Origin: Pseudomonas sp. UFMG81
GTDB taxonomy: Bacteria; Pseudomonadota; Gammaproteobacteria; Pseudomonadales; Pseudomonadaceae
DNA length: 64,000 nt
Direction: 5' to 3'
Assembly (NCBI RefSeq): GCF_015354575.1
Contig: NZ_JACAFQ010000012.1
Location: 1-64,000 of the forward strand
The notes beneath the pieces were generated by a model, which did no database searches, was not told the DNA's origin, and saw only the letters and a program-made list of their open reading frames with translations. Position numbers and translations under genes: made by a program. Below, in pieces: positions 28,401 through 35,710 of the stretch (its first letter is position 1; every line of letters starts with the position of its first letter).

Positions 28401-29433
28401 CGACAAAGGCCGTACGGTCTATCAAGTCGCCATCGCCGAAGGTGAAGAGATCAAGCGCGGCACCTTCGTGATGCCGACCCTGATCGAGCTGGAAAGCTTC
28501 GACGAGCTGCAGCGCGAGATCTTCGGCCCAGTGCTGCACGTGGTGCGCTACAACCGCAACGACCTGGACCAGCTGATCGAGCAGATCAATGCTTCCGGCT
28601 ACGGCCTGACCCTGGGCGTGCACACCCGCATCGACGAGACCATCGCCAAGGTGGTGGGCAACGTCAACGCCGGCAACATGTACGTCAACCGCAACATCGT
28701 TGGCGCCGTGGTCGGTGTGCAGCCGTTCGGTGGTGAAGGCCTGTCCGGCACCGGTCCGAAAGCTGGCGGCCCGCTGTACCTGTACCGCCTGCTGTCGACC
28801 CGCCCGGCCGACGCCATCGCCCGCCACTTCCAGGCCGACGATGCACGCAGCCAGGCCGACACCAGCCTGCGCGACCAGCAGCTCAAGCCGCTGACCACCC
28901 TCAAGACCTGGGCGGCCGGCAGCCAGCAAAGCGACCTGGCCGCGCTGTGCGAGCAATTCGCCGAGCAGACTCAGAGCGGTATCACCCGTGTACTGCCTGG
29001 CCCGACCGGCGAGCGCAACAGCTACAGCGTGCTGCCCCGTGAACACGTGCTGTGCCTGGCCGACAACGAAGCCGACCTGCTGGCGCAGTTCGCAGCGGTG
29101 CTGGCGGTGGGCAGCTCGGCAGTGTTCCAGGACGGCGAGCCGGGCAAAGGCCTGCGTGGTCGCCTGCCGAAGGAGCTGCAAGGCAAGATCAAGCTGGTAT
29201 CCGACTGGAGCCAGGATGACGTGGCGTTCGACGCGGTGATCCACCACGGCCATTCGGACCAGCTGCGCGCTATCTGTGAGCAGGTGGCCAAGCGCGCCGG
29301 TGCGATCGTTGGTGTGCATGGGCTGTCCAGCGGCGATCACCAGATCGCCCTGGAGCGCCTGGTGATCGAGCGGGCGGTGAGTGTGAACACCGCTGCTGCC
29401 GGCGGTAACGCCAGCTTGATGACCATCGGCTGA
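25480..29433 (+). CDS. putA: Trifunctional PutA: proline dehydrogenase, P5C dehydrogenase and put repressor
   Basis: 1317 residues. It oxidises proline to glutamate in two steps and, in its DNA-bound form, represses putA and putP. Domains: ribbon-helix-helix DNA-binding segment at residues about 1-47 (TTTLGVKLDDPTRERL, TPHWLIKQAIFNYL), FAD-dependent proline dehydrogenase barrel about 90-560 (RLVKGAYWDSEIKRAQ), then NAD-dependent aldehyde dehydrogenase about 650-1110 with the catalytic Cys915 in SAGQRCSALRV and Glu in ETGGQNAMIV, and a C-terminal lid domain. The start behind AACGAGGACAAGAA is clear. Ends in a strong terminator. Confidence 0.98.
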   Translation: MATTTLGVKLDDPTRERLKAAAQSIDRTPHWLIKQAIFNYLEKLEGGATLNDLNGHPAATGDDAGEAPTDHAHQCFLEFAESILPQSVLRSAITAAYRRPEQEVVPMLLEQARLPAAQAEATNKLAASLADKLRNQKSAGGRAGIVQGLLQEFSLSSQEGVALMCLAEALLRIPDKGTRDALIRDKISTGNWQPHLGNSPSLFVNAATWGLLLTGKLVSTHNESGLTSSLTRIIGKSGEPMIRKGVDMAMRLMGEQFVTGETIAEALANASKFEAKGFRYSYDMLGEAALTEHDAQKYLASYEQAIHSIGKASHGRGIYEGPGISIKLSALHPRYSRAQYERVMSELYPRLLSLTLLAKQYDIGLNIDAEEADRLELSLDLLERLCFEPSLAGWNGIGFVIQAYQKRCPYVIDYVIDLAKRSRHRLMIRLVKGAYWDSEIKRAQVEGLEGYPVYTRKVYTDVSYVACARKLLAVPEAIYPQFATHNAHTLSAIYTIAGQNYYPGQYEFQCLHGMGEPLYEQVVGKVSEGKLNRPCRVYAPVGTHETLLAYLVRRLLENGANTSFVNRIADHSISIQELVADPVVSIERMGTQEGSIGLPHPRIPMPRELYGNERANSAGIDMANEHRLASLSCALLATAHNDWKAAPLLACAASEQAAVPVLNPSDHRDVVGHVQEATVADVDNAIQCALNAAPIWQATPPAERAAILERAADLMEADIQPLMGLLVREAGKTFANAIAEVREAVDFLRYYAVQARNDLRNDNCRPLGPVVCISPWNFPLAIFSGQVAAALAAGNPVLAKPAEQTPLIAAQAVRLMLEAGIPEGVLQLLPGQGETVGAGLVGDERVKGVMFTGSTEVARLLQRNIAGRLDNQGRPIPLIAETGGQNAMIVDSSALTEQVVIDVVSSAFDSAGQRCSALRVLCLQEDSADRVIEMLKGAMAESRLGNPERLSVDIGPVIDAEAKAGIEKHIQGMRDKGRTVYQVAIAEGEEIKRGTFVMPTLIELESFDELQREIFGPVLHVVRYNRNDLDQLIEQINASGYGLTLGVHTRIDETIAKVVGNVNAGNMYVNRNIVGAVVGVQPFGGEGLSGTGPKAGGPLYLYRLLSTRPADAIARHFQADDARSQADTSLRDQQLKPLTTLKTWAAGSQQSDLAALCEQFAEQTQSGITRVLPGPTGERNSYSVLPREHVLCLADNEADLLAQFAAVLAVGSSAVFQDGEPGKGLRGRLPKELQGKIKLVSDWSQDDVAFDAVIHHGHSDQLRAICEQVAKRAGAIVGVHGLSSGDHQIALERLVIERAVSVNTAAAGGNASLMTIG

Positions 29434-29451
29434 CGCTGACGGTGTGAATGA

Positions 29452-29477
29452 AAAAGGAGAGCTTCGGCTCTCCTTTT
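29452..29477 (+). terminator. Intrinsic terminator of putA
   Basis: AAAAGGAGAGC-TTCG-GCTCTCCTTTT: an 11-base perfect stem, a stable UUCG tetraloop and a T run. Being symmetric, it could also end the minus-strand yoeB transcript, whose stop is 15 bases away. Confidence 0.92.
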
Positions 29478-29492
29478 GTGTGGGCGCTAGGC

Positions 29493-29801
29493 CTAATCGT
29501 CGTAGTGGTAACGGCACTGCAGGATGGTCAGGGTTCCCACTTCGTAGAAGTAGACCAATCGGTGTTCGCGAGTGATACGGCGAGACCAGAAACCTGACAA
29601 GTCGCCTTTGAGCGGCTCTGGCTTGCCGGTGCCTTTGAAAGGGCTGCGCAGACACTCACAGATCATTGTGTTGATGCGCTGGAAGATAGCGACATCACTG
29701 TTTCGCCAGTAACCGTAGTCTTCCCAACCCTCAGTAGTGAAGGCCACGCTTGTGGTGCTTCGCGCCTCAGTCTTGTTTCGTTGCTTGGCTTTCACATTCA
29801 T
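29493..29801 (-). CDS. yoeB: Toxin YoeB (mRNA interferase)
   Basis: 102-residue RelE-fold ribosome-dependent mRNA endonuclease. All YoeB active-site residues are present: Glu in KPEPLK, Arg in EHRLVY, and the C-terminal His-Tyr in CRYHY, here followed by two extra Asp. GFWSRRITREHRLVY is the family hallmark. Canonical YoeB has 84 residues; the ATG at 29801 (AGGAA 10 bases upstream) adds about 17 N-terminal residues, while a GTG at 29747 would give 84 residues but lacks a well-spaced ribosome site. It overlaps the yefM antitoxin gene by 35 bases. Confidence 0.93.
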   Translation of the reverse strand: MNVKAKQRNKTEARSTTSVAFTTEGWEDYGYWRNSDVAIFQRINTMICECLRSPFKGTGKPEPLKGDLSGFWSRRITREHRLVYFYEVGTLTILQCRYHYDD

Positions 29802-30051
29802 CGAGTGCCAGTTCCTGGGTAACGGCCTTACCAGCCCGGAGCTGAGCAATGGAAGCGCGAAGACGCTTGGCGTTCGCGGACGACTCCAGCAGGTACATGG
29901 TCTCGCGCATGCCGTTGTAGTCCTCGAGCGAAATCATCACCACCGGTTCACCACGCTGACGTGTGATGACAGCCGGCTCATGGTCCCGGCATACGTCGTC
30001 CATTGTCTGCTTCAGGTCGGCGCGTGCCTGGCTGAACGTCAGTACATGCAT
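29767..30051 (-). CDS. yefM: Antitoxin YefM
   Basis: 94-residue Phd/YefM antitoxin that binds YoeB and represses its own promoter. The N-terminal dimer and DNA-binding domain begins MHVLTFSQARADLKQTMDDV and continues RQRGEPVVMISLEDYNGM, both family signatures; the C-terminal third is the toxin-binding tail. The start at 30051 sits behind GGAAAGAAAA; the longer frame is not conserved-looking. Its promoter overlaps two TGTACA-type half sites (30146-30163), the operator arrangement known for yefM-yoeB. Confidence 0.93.
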   Translation of the reverse strand: MHVLTFSQARADLKQTMDDVCRDHEPAVITRQRGEPVVMISLEDYNGMRETMYLLESSANAKRLRASIAQLRAGKAVTQELALDECESQATKQD

Positions 30052-30143
30052 TTTTCTTTCCTTTCCAGGTACCGCCTGGATCAGTTCTCGGGGGCCAACA
30101 AGCCTTGATGGCAGGTCGGTGCTGTGCGACCTGCCTGCCAAAC

Positions 30144-30171
30144 ATTGTACAAACTTACGTACAACTCGCAA
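30144..30171 (-). promoter_or_regulatory. yefM-yoeB promoter with overlapping YefM operator
   Basis: On the minus strand, TTGCGA (-35) and TACAAT (-10) are separated by 16 bases. Within this lie TGTACA at 30146-30151 and CGTACA at 30158-30163, spaced 12 bases centre to centre. E. coli yefM-yoeB uses a long and a short palindrome with TGTACA cores at the same 12-base spacing. The site begins about 93 bases upstream of the yefM start. Confidence 0.78.
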
Positions 30172-30346
30172 GGTCGAGCCCTGAAACAATTTGGAGCACT
30201 GATCGCCGCTGGGAAAGGTGGATATGGAACCGAAATTTCCGCAGCGGCAGAACAGCGTTAACTCCGGCCGTCATGTAGGAGGTGTCCCAAACCGGCGCTT
30301 GGCGCGATTTCAAGACAGCCCCACTCCCGCGGCAGTACCCAGTGGC

Positions 30347-30371
30347 GTGGGAGCGGGGTTGCCCCGCGATG
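30347..30371. repeat. Single REP element, GTGGGAGCGGG family
   Basis: One unpaired copy (GTGGGAGCGGGGTTGCCCCG, one G for C) in the 333-base gap between yefM and the DUF3077-like gene. Apart from this and the yefM promoter I see nothing else in that gap. Confidence 0.75.
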
Positions 30372-30384
30372 TCCTTATGGGGCG

Positions 30385-30654
30385 TCAACGCCCCATGCCC
30401 AGTTCGGCATCGTCCATCAGCGCCTTGGCCAACGCGCTCAAGTAATAAGAGGCCCAAAGCAACTGCGGCTTCTCTTCCATGATCCCGGTGATGGTCAGGT
30501 CGCGTACGCAGCCCATCAACTCCGAAGCCTGGTCACGCGCATGCTGGCAAGGGATGCCGGGTTCGATGCAAAACAGCGGGGCGGTCATGCCCTCGCCTTG
30601 GTAGAACTTGGTCTTGCCCACGGTGGTTTTGGGGGTGGTGTCTTCTATGGTCAT
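30385..30654 (-). CDS. DUF3077-like small protein
   Basis: 89 residues, function unknown, of a small-protein type common in Pseudomonas and usually found in multiple copies per genome. Soluble, no signal peptide. Recognisable features are the FYQGEGMTAPLFCIEPGIPC segment (residues 17-36), a helical middle, and a C-terminal LLWASYYLSALAKALMDDAE. The start ATG 30654 has AGGGG nine bases upstream. It lies in the accessory patch between the yefM-yoeB pair and the ART-like cassette. Family assignment is from memory of the FxV.EG...LF.V..G pattern. Confidence 0.78.
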   Translation of the reverse strand: MTIEDTTPKTTVGKTKFYQGEGMTAPLFCIEPGIPCQHARDQASELMGCVRDLTITGIMEEKPQLLWASYYLSALAKALMDDAELGMGR

Positions 30655-30693
30655 TGCTTTATCCCCTGAAGTTATACGGCGCCTGTGAGGCCC

Positions 30694-30784
30694 TCATCGC
30701 TGCGGTTCGTCGCCACGACAAGCCAGCTCCCACAAAGTTTGGTGTACGCCCTACCTGTGGGAGCCGGCTTGCCGGCGATGAGGC
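30694..30784. repeat. REP pair, GTGGGAGCCGGCTTGCCGGC family
   Basis: A degraded left arm (CATCGCTGCGGTTCGTCGCC then AAGCCAGCTCCCAC) and an intact right arm GTGGGAGCCGGCTTGCCGGC. The same unusual left arm recurs at 37053-37097. Confidence 0.8.
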
Positions 30785-30811
30785 CCGCCGGAACAACACA
30801 AGCCTAACGGC

Positions 30812-31054
30812 CTAGTGCAACGCCCCTGCCTGGGCCGGCATCTGCACCTGGATCAACGCCGATTCGAGCAACACCCGCAGCGACTCGATCTCATGCATTG
30901 ATGCCAGCATCAGGATCGAAGCCGGTGACCTGGGCTGCAACAACACCGCCTGATGGGCCACGGTCACCGCGCACAAGGCGTACTCGGTGGCCTGGATCAG
31001 GGTGTCTTCAAGGGAATGATGATTGTGGGGTGGATCGGGGACGATCTTCAGCAT
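30812..31054 (-). CDS. DUF6124-like small protein
   Basis: 80-residue soluble protein of unknown function. The pattern is a short N-terminal M-x-K-x-x-P-[DN]-P-P segment (MLKIVPDPPHNHH) followed by two predicted amphipathic helices, ending LIQVQMPAQ. Very similar small proteins beginning MF..TPNPP are frequent in Pseudomonas, often beside DUF3077 proteins as here, which I recall as DUF6124. The upstream frame to 31171 is not supported. No partner enzyme or membrane segment gives a hint of function. Confidence 0.7.
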   Translation of the reverse strand: MLKIVPDPPHNHHSLEDTLIQATEYALCAVTVAHQAVLLQPRSPASILMLASMHEIESLRVLLESALIQVQMPAQAGALH

Positions 31055-31472
31055 TTTGGGGTACCTGGATAGGGCCGCAACACGCCTGCTGTCAAACAAG
31101 AAGGTGGCAGCTGTACATGGGTTGACAGACCGGTAGGCATCCCAAAACCCGGCGCACACGAAGTGCCCCACGTACAGCCGCCATAAAAGCCAGCCATGAG
31201 AATGAACCTAAGTCGGCCTGTCAAAGCCGGTCACTGTTTTCGCAGCGACCGCCCGAGACTAGAGAGCAACCCAGAGCACCGCAATGGCTTGAATGAGGCC
31301 AGAAGCTTGTTTGGGAAACGGACTACAAGCAATAGGGAAAAGCTGAGAAAGTGCACACAAATCGCAATCAAATGCCAACCTAATAGATAGCATGACGTCC
31401 TGACACCCAGGACCAATCCGCTCTAAACTCGCCCGAGCCACTTCCACCAACACGGAGTCAAGGGGGGTCAAC
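31055..31472. other. 418-base gap with no recognised gene
   Basis: Lower G+C than the surroundings (about half by eye). Short open frames on both strands (31196-31390, 31231-31416, 31259-31537) lack ribosome sites and Pseudomonas codon bias. It must hold the promoter of the ART-like cassette; AAGGGGGG just before 31473 is the ribosome site. I see no insertion sequence, tRNA or repeat. Confidence 0.6.
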
Positions 31473-31646
31473 ATGAGTACAAAGGCATTGAACAGGTCGA
31501 GGGCCGACAACCCACACATCGAGGCAGTCCAGCGCATTCGTCAGCTCGCACAGATTCTGTCACGTAACCCCGACGAAGCCAGGGCGTTCTGGGTAAAAAC
31601 CGGGGTTTTCACTGAAGAAGGTGAACTTAAGGCTCCGTACCGCTAG
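31473..31646 (+). CDS. Small protein upstream of ART-like toxin, probable antitoxin
   Basis: 57 residues, ATG at 31473 preceded by a strong AAGGGGGG. The protein is mostly helical: IEAVQRIRQLAQILSRNPD, then EARAFWVKTGVFTEEGELK and APYR at the end. The pattern of a short helix followed by [AF]L.K.G[IV]....G.L...Y is one I associate with small genes placed directly before ART-like genes, but I cannot verify that. Its TAG stop abuts the next ATG with no gap, so the two are translationally coupled in the antitoxin-then-toxin order. Function is inference. Confidence 0.72.
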   Translation: MSTKALNRSRADNPHIEAVQRIRQLAQILSRNPDEARAFWVKTGVFTEEGELKAPYR

Positions 31647-32249
31647 ATGTATCAATTCCTTCCCTCATTCGTTCTCGGTTTCCATGGCTGTGATCGCGAG
31701 GTAGGCGAAGCCATCCTCGCAGGCGAACCCATTTCACCCAGTGTCAATGCTTACGACTGGCTCGGTGAGGGCGCGTATTTCTGGGAAAACAGCCCCGACC
31801 GAGCGCTTAGTTATGCCCAACGCCTGAAGGAACATAAGCGCGGCCAAGGAAGTATAAAAAGCCCCTACGTAATTGGCGCTGTCATCAACCTCGGTATGTG
31901 TCTGAACCTCACGGACGAAGGCGCACTACAAGAGCTTGGTGTCGCCTACCAATTGTTGATCGATAAAGGTGACGTAATTCCTGAAAACGCGCGGGGCTTC
32001 CCAGGCGATATGGACAACCTCAAGCGGTACTTGGACTGCGCTGTTTTCCAACTCCTTCACACAGCCCGAGAGCTTGTTGAGTTAGAGCCCTATCAATCCA
32101 TCCGTTCTCCTTTTCTGGAAGGCCCCGAACTCTACCCCGGCACCTCCTTCCGACAGGAGACGCACATTCAGCTCTGTGTACGTGATGTCAGCTGCATCAA
32201 AGGTTTTTTTCGGCCCCTAAAATCAGACGGCATGCTGTTCTTAGCTTAA
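31647..32249 (+). CDS. PARP/ADP-ribosyltransferase-like protein, probable toxin
   Basis: 200 residues, no signal peptide or membrane segment. Three motifs suggest a PARP-type ADP-ribosyltransferase fold: LGFHGCD with His13 (PARP HGT), YDWLGEGAYFWENSPDRAL with Tyr44 (PARP GxGxYF), and ETHIQLCVRDVSCIKGFF near residues 171-188, where Glu171 or the following polar residues could complete an H-Y-E triad. It begins immediately after the stop of the 57-residue gene. Codon use is less G/C-ended than in neighbours (many ACT, CTT, AAT), pointing to transfer. It could instead act as a stand-alone modifying enzyme; family and toxin role are inferred from motifs and gene order. Confidence 0.75.
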   Translation: MYQFLPSFVLGFHGCDREVGEAILAGEPISPSVNAYDWLGEGAYFWENSPDRALSYAQRLKEHKRGQGSIKSPYVIGAVINLGMCLNLTDEGALQELGVAYQLLIDKGDVIPENARGFPGDMDNLKRYLDCAVFQLLHTARELVELEPYQSIRSPFLEGPELYPGTSFRQETHIQLCVRDVSCIKGFFRPLKSDGMLFLA

Positions 32250-32440
32250 TGCCCACCTGAAAATCGCTGTCAGGCGAGCCGGCACGTACCCGGATGCTAT
32301 TAGCGATAAGTCAACGCATATCAAATACATGGCACCTTTTTCAGCGCTCCTTCTGGAGCCATATCACCCAGACCAATTAACCTGTCCCACCCGCTGCCAC
32401 CCAACCTAGACTCGCCGCACCCCGAACCAGGAATGCCGCC

Positions 32441-34237
32441 ATGTCCGAGCAACTCCTCAGCAGCCGCAACCTCGCCTTCGAACTGTACGAAGTCCTCGAC
32501 GCCGAGGCCCTGACCCAGCGCCCGCGCTTCGCTGAGCACAGCCGCGAGACCTTCGACGCCGCGCTGACCACCGCCCGCACCATCGCCGAGAAATACTTCG
32601 CCCCGCACAACCGCAAGGGCGACGAAAACGAGCCGTGCTACGTGGACGGCCGCGCCGAACTGATCCCGGAAGTGAAACCGGCCGTGGATGCGTTCCTGGA
32701 GGCGGGCTTCCTCAACGCCAACCGCGATTTCGAAGTGGGCGGCATGCAGTTGCCCAGCCTGGTATCGCAAGCCTGCTTCGCCCACTTCCAGGCCGCCAAC
32801 GCCGGCACCACGGCCTACCCGTTCCTGACCATGGGCGCGGCCAACCTGATCGAGAGCTTCGGCAGCGAAGAACAGAAGCGTCTGTTCCTGCAACCGATGA
32901 TCGAGGGCCGCTACTTCGGCACCATGGCCCTCACCGAGCCCCACGCAGGCTCCTCGCTGGCCGATATCCGCACCCGCGCCGAGCCTGCCGGCGATGGCAG
33001 CTACCGGCTCAAGGGCAACAAGATCTTCATCTCCGGCGGCGACCACGCATTGTCCGAGAACATCGTGCATATGGTGCTGGCCAAGCTGCCGGGCGCACCG
33101 GCCGGGGTGAAAGGCATCTCGCTGTTCATCGTGCCCAAGTACCTGGTCAACCCCGACGGCAGCCTCGGCCCGCGCAACGATGTGCTGCTGGCCGGGCTAT
33201 TCCACAAGATGGGCTGGCGCGGCACCACCTCCACCGCGCTGAACTTCGGCGACAACGGTCAGTGCGTGGGCTACCTGGTGGGCCAGCCGCACCAGGGCCT
33301 GGCCTGCATGTTCCAGATGATGAACGAGGCGCGTATTGGCGTCGGCATGGGCGCGGTGATGCTCGGTTACGCCGGCTACCTGTATTCACTGGAGTACGCC
33401 CGCCAGCGCCCGCAAGGCCGCCTGCCGGACAACAAGGACCCGCACAGCCCGGCGGTGCCGATCATCGAGCACAGCGACGTCAAGCGCATGCTGCTGGCGC
33501 AGAAGGCCTATGTGGAAGGCGCTTTCGACCTGGGCCTGTACGCCGCCCGACTGTTCGACGACACCCACACTGCGCCGGATGAAAACATCCGCCAGCAAGC
33601 CCAGGAATTGCTCGACCTGCTCACGCCCATCGTCAAATCCTGGCCCTCGACCTTCTGCCTCAAGGCCAATGAACTGGCGATCCAGATCCTCGGCGGCCAC
33701 GGCTACACCCGCGAATACCCGGTCGAGCAGTACTACCGCGACAACCGCCTGAACCCGATCCACGAAGGCACCGAGGGCATCCAGTCCCTCGACCTGCTGG
33801 GTCGCAAGCTGGCACAGAATGGTGGGGCCGGGCTCAAGCAGCTGATCCGCCTGATCGCCGGCACCTGCGAGCGCGCCAGCCATCACCCCAACCTGGACAA
33901 CCTGCGCCAGCCGCTGGAGCAACTGGTCAACCGCCTGCAAGCGGTCACCCTCGCCCTGCTCGGCGACCTGGCCCAGGGCAAGGTCGCCGGGGCCCTGGCC
34001 AACTCGGCGCTGTACCTCAAGGCCTTCGGCCACTGCGTGATCGGCTGGCGTTGGCTGGAGCAGGCCATCCATGCCGAAGTGGGCCTGCTCAAGGGCAACG
34101 ACCGCGACTTCTACCAGGGCAAGCTGCAGGCCGCGCGTTATTTCCTCACCTGGGAAGTACCGGGCTGCCATAATGACCTCGCTTTGCTCGAGGCCCGCGA
34201 CGATACGTGCCTGGGCATGCACGAGGGGTGGTTCTAG
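32441..34237 (+). CDS. Acyl-CoA dehydrogenase
   Basis: 598-residue flavoprotein, longer than the 380-residue short-chain type and like the DmdC/AidB-side branch with an N-terminal and a C-terminal extension. It desaturates an acyl-CoA at C2-C3 and passes electrons to ETF. Visible: FAD-binding MALTEPHAGSSLADIRTRA and FISGGDHALSENI, ILGGHGYTREYPVEQYYRD, and the catalytic-base region NPIHEGTEGIQSLDL. ATG at 32441 sits behind CCAGGAA. The natural substrate is not evident; fatty or arylalkyl-CoA are possible. Monocistronic or with the TldD-like pair, 30 bases downstream. Confidence 0.92.
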   Translation: MSEQLLSSRNLAFELYEVLDAEALTQRPRFAEHSRETFDAALTTARTIAEKYFAPHNRKGDENEPCYVDGRAELIPEVKPAVDAFLEAGFLNANRDFEVGGMQLPSLVSQACFAHFQAANAGTTAYPFLTMGAANLIESFGSEEQKRLFLQPMIEGRYFGTMALTEPHAGSSLADIRTRAEPAGDGSYRLKGNKIFISGGDHALSENIVHMVLAKLPGAPAGVKGISLFIVPKYLVNPDGSLGPRNDVLLAGLFHKMGWRGTTSTALNFGDNGQCVGYLVGQPHQGLACMFQMMNEARIGVGMGAVMLGYAGYLYSLEYARQRPQGRLPDNKDPHSPAVPIIEHSDVKRMLLAQKAYVEGAFDLGLYAARLFDDTHTAPDENIRQQAQELLDLLTPIVKSWPSTFCLKANELAIQILGGHGYTREYPVEQYYRDNRLNPIHEGTEGIQSLDLLGRKLAQNGGAGLKQLIRLIAGTCERASHHPNLDNLRQPLEQLVNRLQAVTLALLGDLAQGKVAGALANSALYLKAFGHCVIGWRWLEQAIHAEVGLLKGNDRDFYQGKLQAARYFLTWEVPGCHNDLALLEARDDTCLGMHEGWF

Positions 34238-34267
34238 GGGGAGCCACCGCGCACCGGAGGTTCCCGC

Positions 34268-35710
34268 ATGTTCGATTCCAGCGCCCTGCTGCGCCAGCGC
34301 TTCGCCGCGCTGCGCAGCACGGCCGAAGTGTTCTCGCTTCGCCACGTCAAGCAATCGCACCAGTCACTTTCAGTTCGCCGCAACGTTACCGAGCCGCCGC
34401 ACTTCAGCCAGGACGAAGGCGCCATGCTCACCGTTCGGGTCAACGGCGTCGAGGCCTACGCGGCCACCGCCGACCTGTCGCAAAGTGGCCTGCAGCGCGC
34501 ATTGGAGCAGGCCGAAGCACTGGCCCGGCGGATCAAGGCCCACAGCCTGCTCGACCTCAGTGGCCAACCCGCGCCGAGCGAGCGCCACGACCATGTCTCA
34601 CCCAACTTCGACCAGCCCCTGCCCAACCTCGCCGACTGCCTGGACCTGCTGGCCGCAGAGTCCGCCAGCGTGCCCAAGGACAGCCGCCTGGTGGACTGGC
34701 AGGCCAGCCTGGGCATCAGCCTGGTCGAGCAGACCTACCTGAATTCCGCTGGCGCCGAGCTGCGCCACGCCCAACGCTTCGTCTACCCAGGCCTGGGCGT
34801 CACCGCCAGTGACGGCCAGGACAGCCAGAGCCGCACCCTGGGCCGCGACAATTTCGGCCAGCAAGGCAGTGTCGAGGTGATCGAGCGCTGCGGCCTGGTG
34901 GGCGCAGCCCGCCGCGTGGCCGACGAGGCCCTGCAATTGCTGCTGGCGCCCAATACGCCCAGCGGTACCCGCGACCTGCTGCTGATGCCCGACCAGATGA
35001 TGCTGCAGATCCACGAGTCCATCGGCCACCCGCTGGAGATGGACCGCATCCTCGGTGACGAGCGCAACTATGCCGGCACCAGCTTCGTCAAAGCCGCCGA
35101 CTTCGGCCATTTGCAGTACGGCTCCAAGCTGCTCAACGTGACCTTCGACCCGACCATCGGCGAAGAGCTGGCCAGCTACAGCTTCGACGACGACGGCACC
35201 CCGGCCAGCAAGCAGTTCCTGATCCGCGATGGCTTGCTGGTGCGCCCGCTGGGCGGCGCGCTGTCGCAACTGCGCTCGGGCCTGGACGGCGTGGCCAACA
35301 GCCGCGCCTGTGGCTGGAACCGCGCACCGATCGACCGCATGGCCAACCTCAATATCGAGCCCGGCGACCAGTCGCTGGAACAACTGGTCGGCGGCATCGA
35401 GCACGGCATTTTGATGCGCACCAACCGCTCCTGGTCCATCGACGACGCGCGCAACAAGTTCCAGTTCGGCTGTGAATGGGGCCAGTTGATCGAAAACGGT
35501 CAACTCAAAGGCGTGGTGAAAAACCCGAACTATCGCGGCATCTCCGCCGAGTTCTGGCGCAACCTGTCGGCAGTCGGCGATCGCAGCACGTTCCAGGTGC
35601 TTGGCACGCCCAACTGCGGCAAGGGCGAACCCAACCAGGTGGTGCGGGTCGGCCACGCCTCGCCGGCCTGCGTGTTCCGCCAGATCGACGTATTCGGAGG
35701 GGACGCCTGA
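34268..35710 (+). CDS. TldD-like metallopeptidase subunit
   Basis: 480 residues of the TldD/PmbA family. The zinc motif HESIGHPLEMDR (HExxxH) is intact near residue 250, so this is the catalytic partner. RNLMAN-like repeats end in RTNRSWSIDDARNKFQFG. TldD/TldE form a heterodimeric protease that degrades unfolded peptides and matures microcin B17 and the CcdA antitoxin in E. coli. Pseudomonads carry a separate canonical tldD-pmbA elsewhere, so this is likely a second, divergent set. It overlaps the next gene by one base (TGATG). Confidence 0.9.
   Translation: MFDSSALLRQRFAALRSTAEVFSLRHVKQSHQSLSVRRNVTEPPHFSQDEGAMLTVRVNGVEAYAATADLSQSGLQRALEQAEALARRIKAHSLLDLSGQPAPSERHDHVSPNFDQPLPNLADCLDLLAAESASVPKDSRLVDWQASLGISLVEQTYLNSAGAELRHAQRFVYPGLGVTASDGQDSQSRTLGRDNFGQQGSVEVIERCGLVGAARRVADEALQLLLAPNTPSGTRDLLLMPDQMMLQIHESIGHPLEMDRILGDERNYAGTSFVKAADFGHLQYGSKLLNVTFDPTIGEELASYSFDDDGTPASKQFLIRDGLLVRPLGGALSQLRSGLDGVANSRACGWNRAPIDRMANLNIEPGDQSLEQLVGGIEHGILMRTNRSWSIDDARNKFQFGCEWGQLIENGQLKGVVKNPNYRGISAEFWRNLSAVGDRSTFQVLGTPNCGKGEPNQVVRVGHASPACVFRQIDVFGGDA

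Noticed and set aside
31196-31537. Short open frames in the gap before the ART-like cassette (31196-31390 plus, 31231-31416 and 31259-31537 minus)
   Set aside because: No ribosome site, no codon bias and mutually overlapping; one overlaps the start of the 57-residue gene on the opposite strand.
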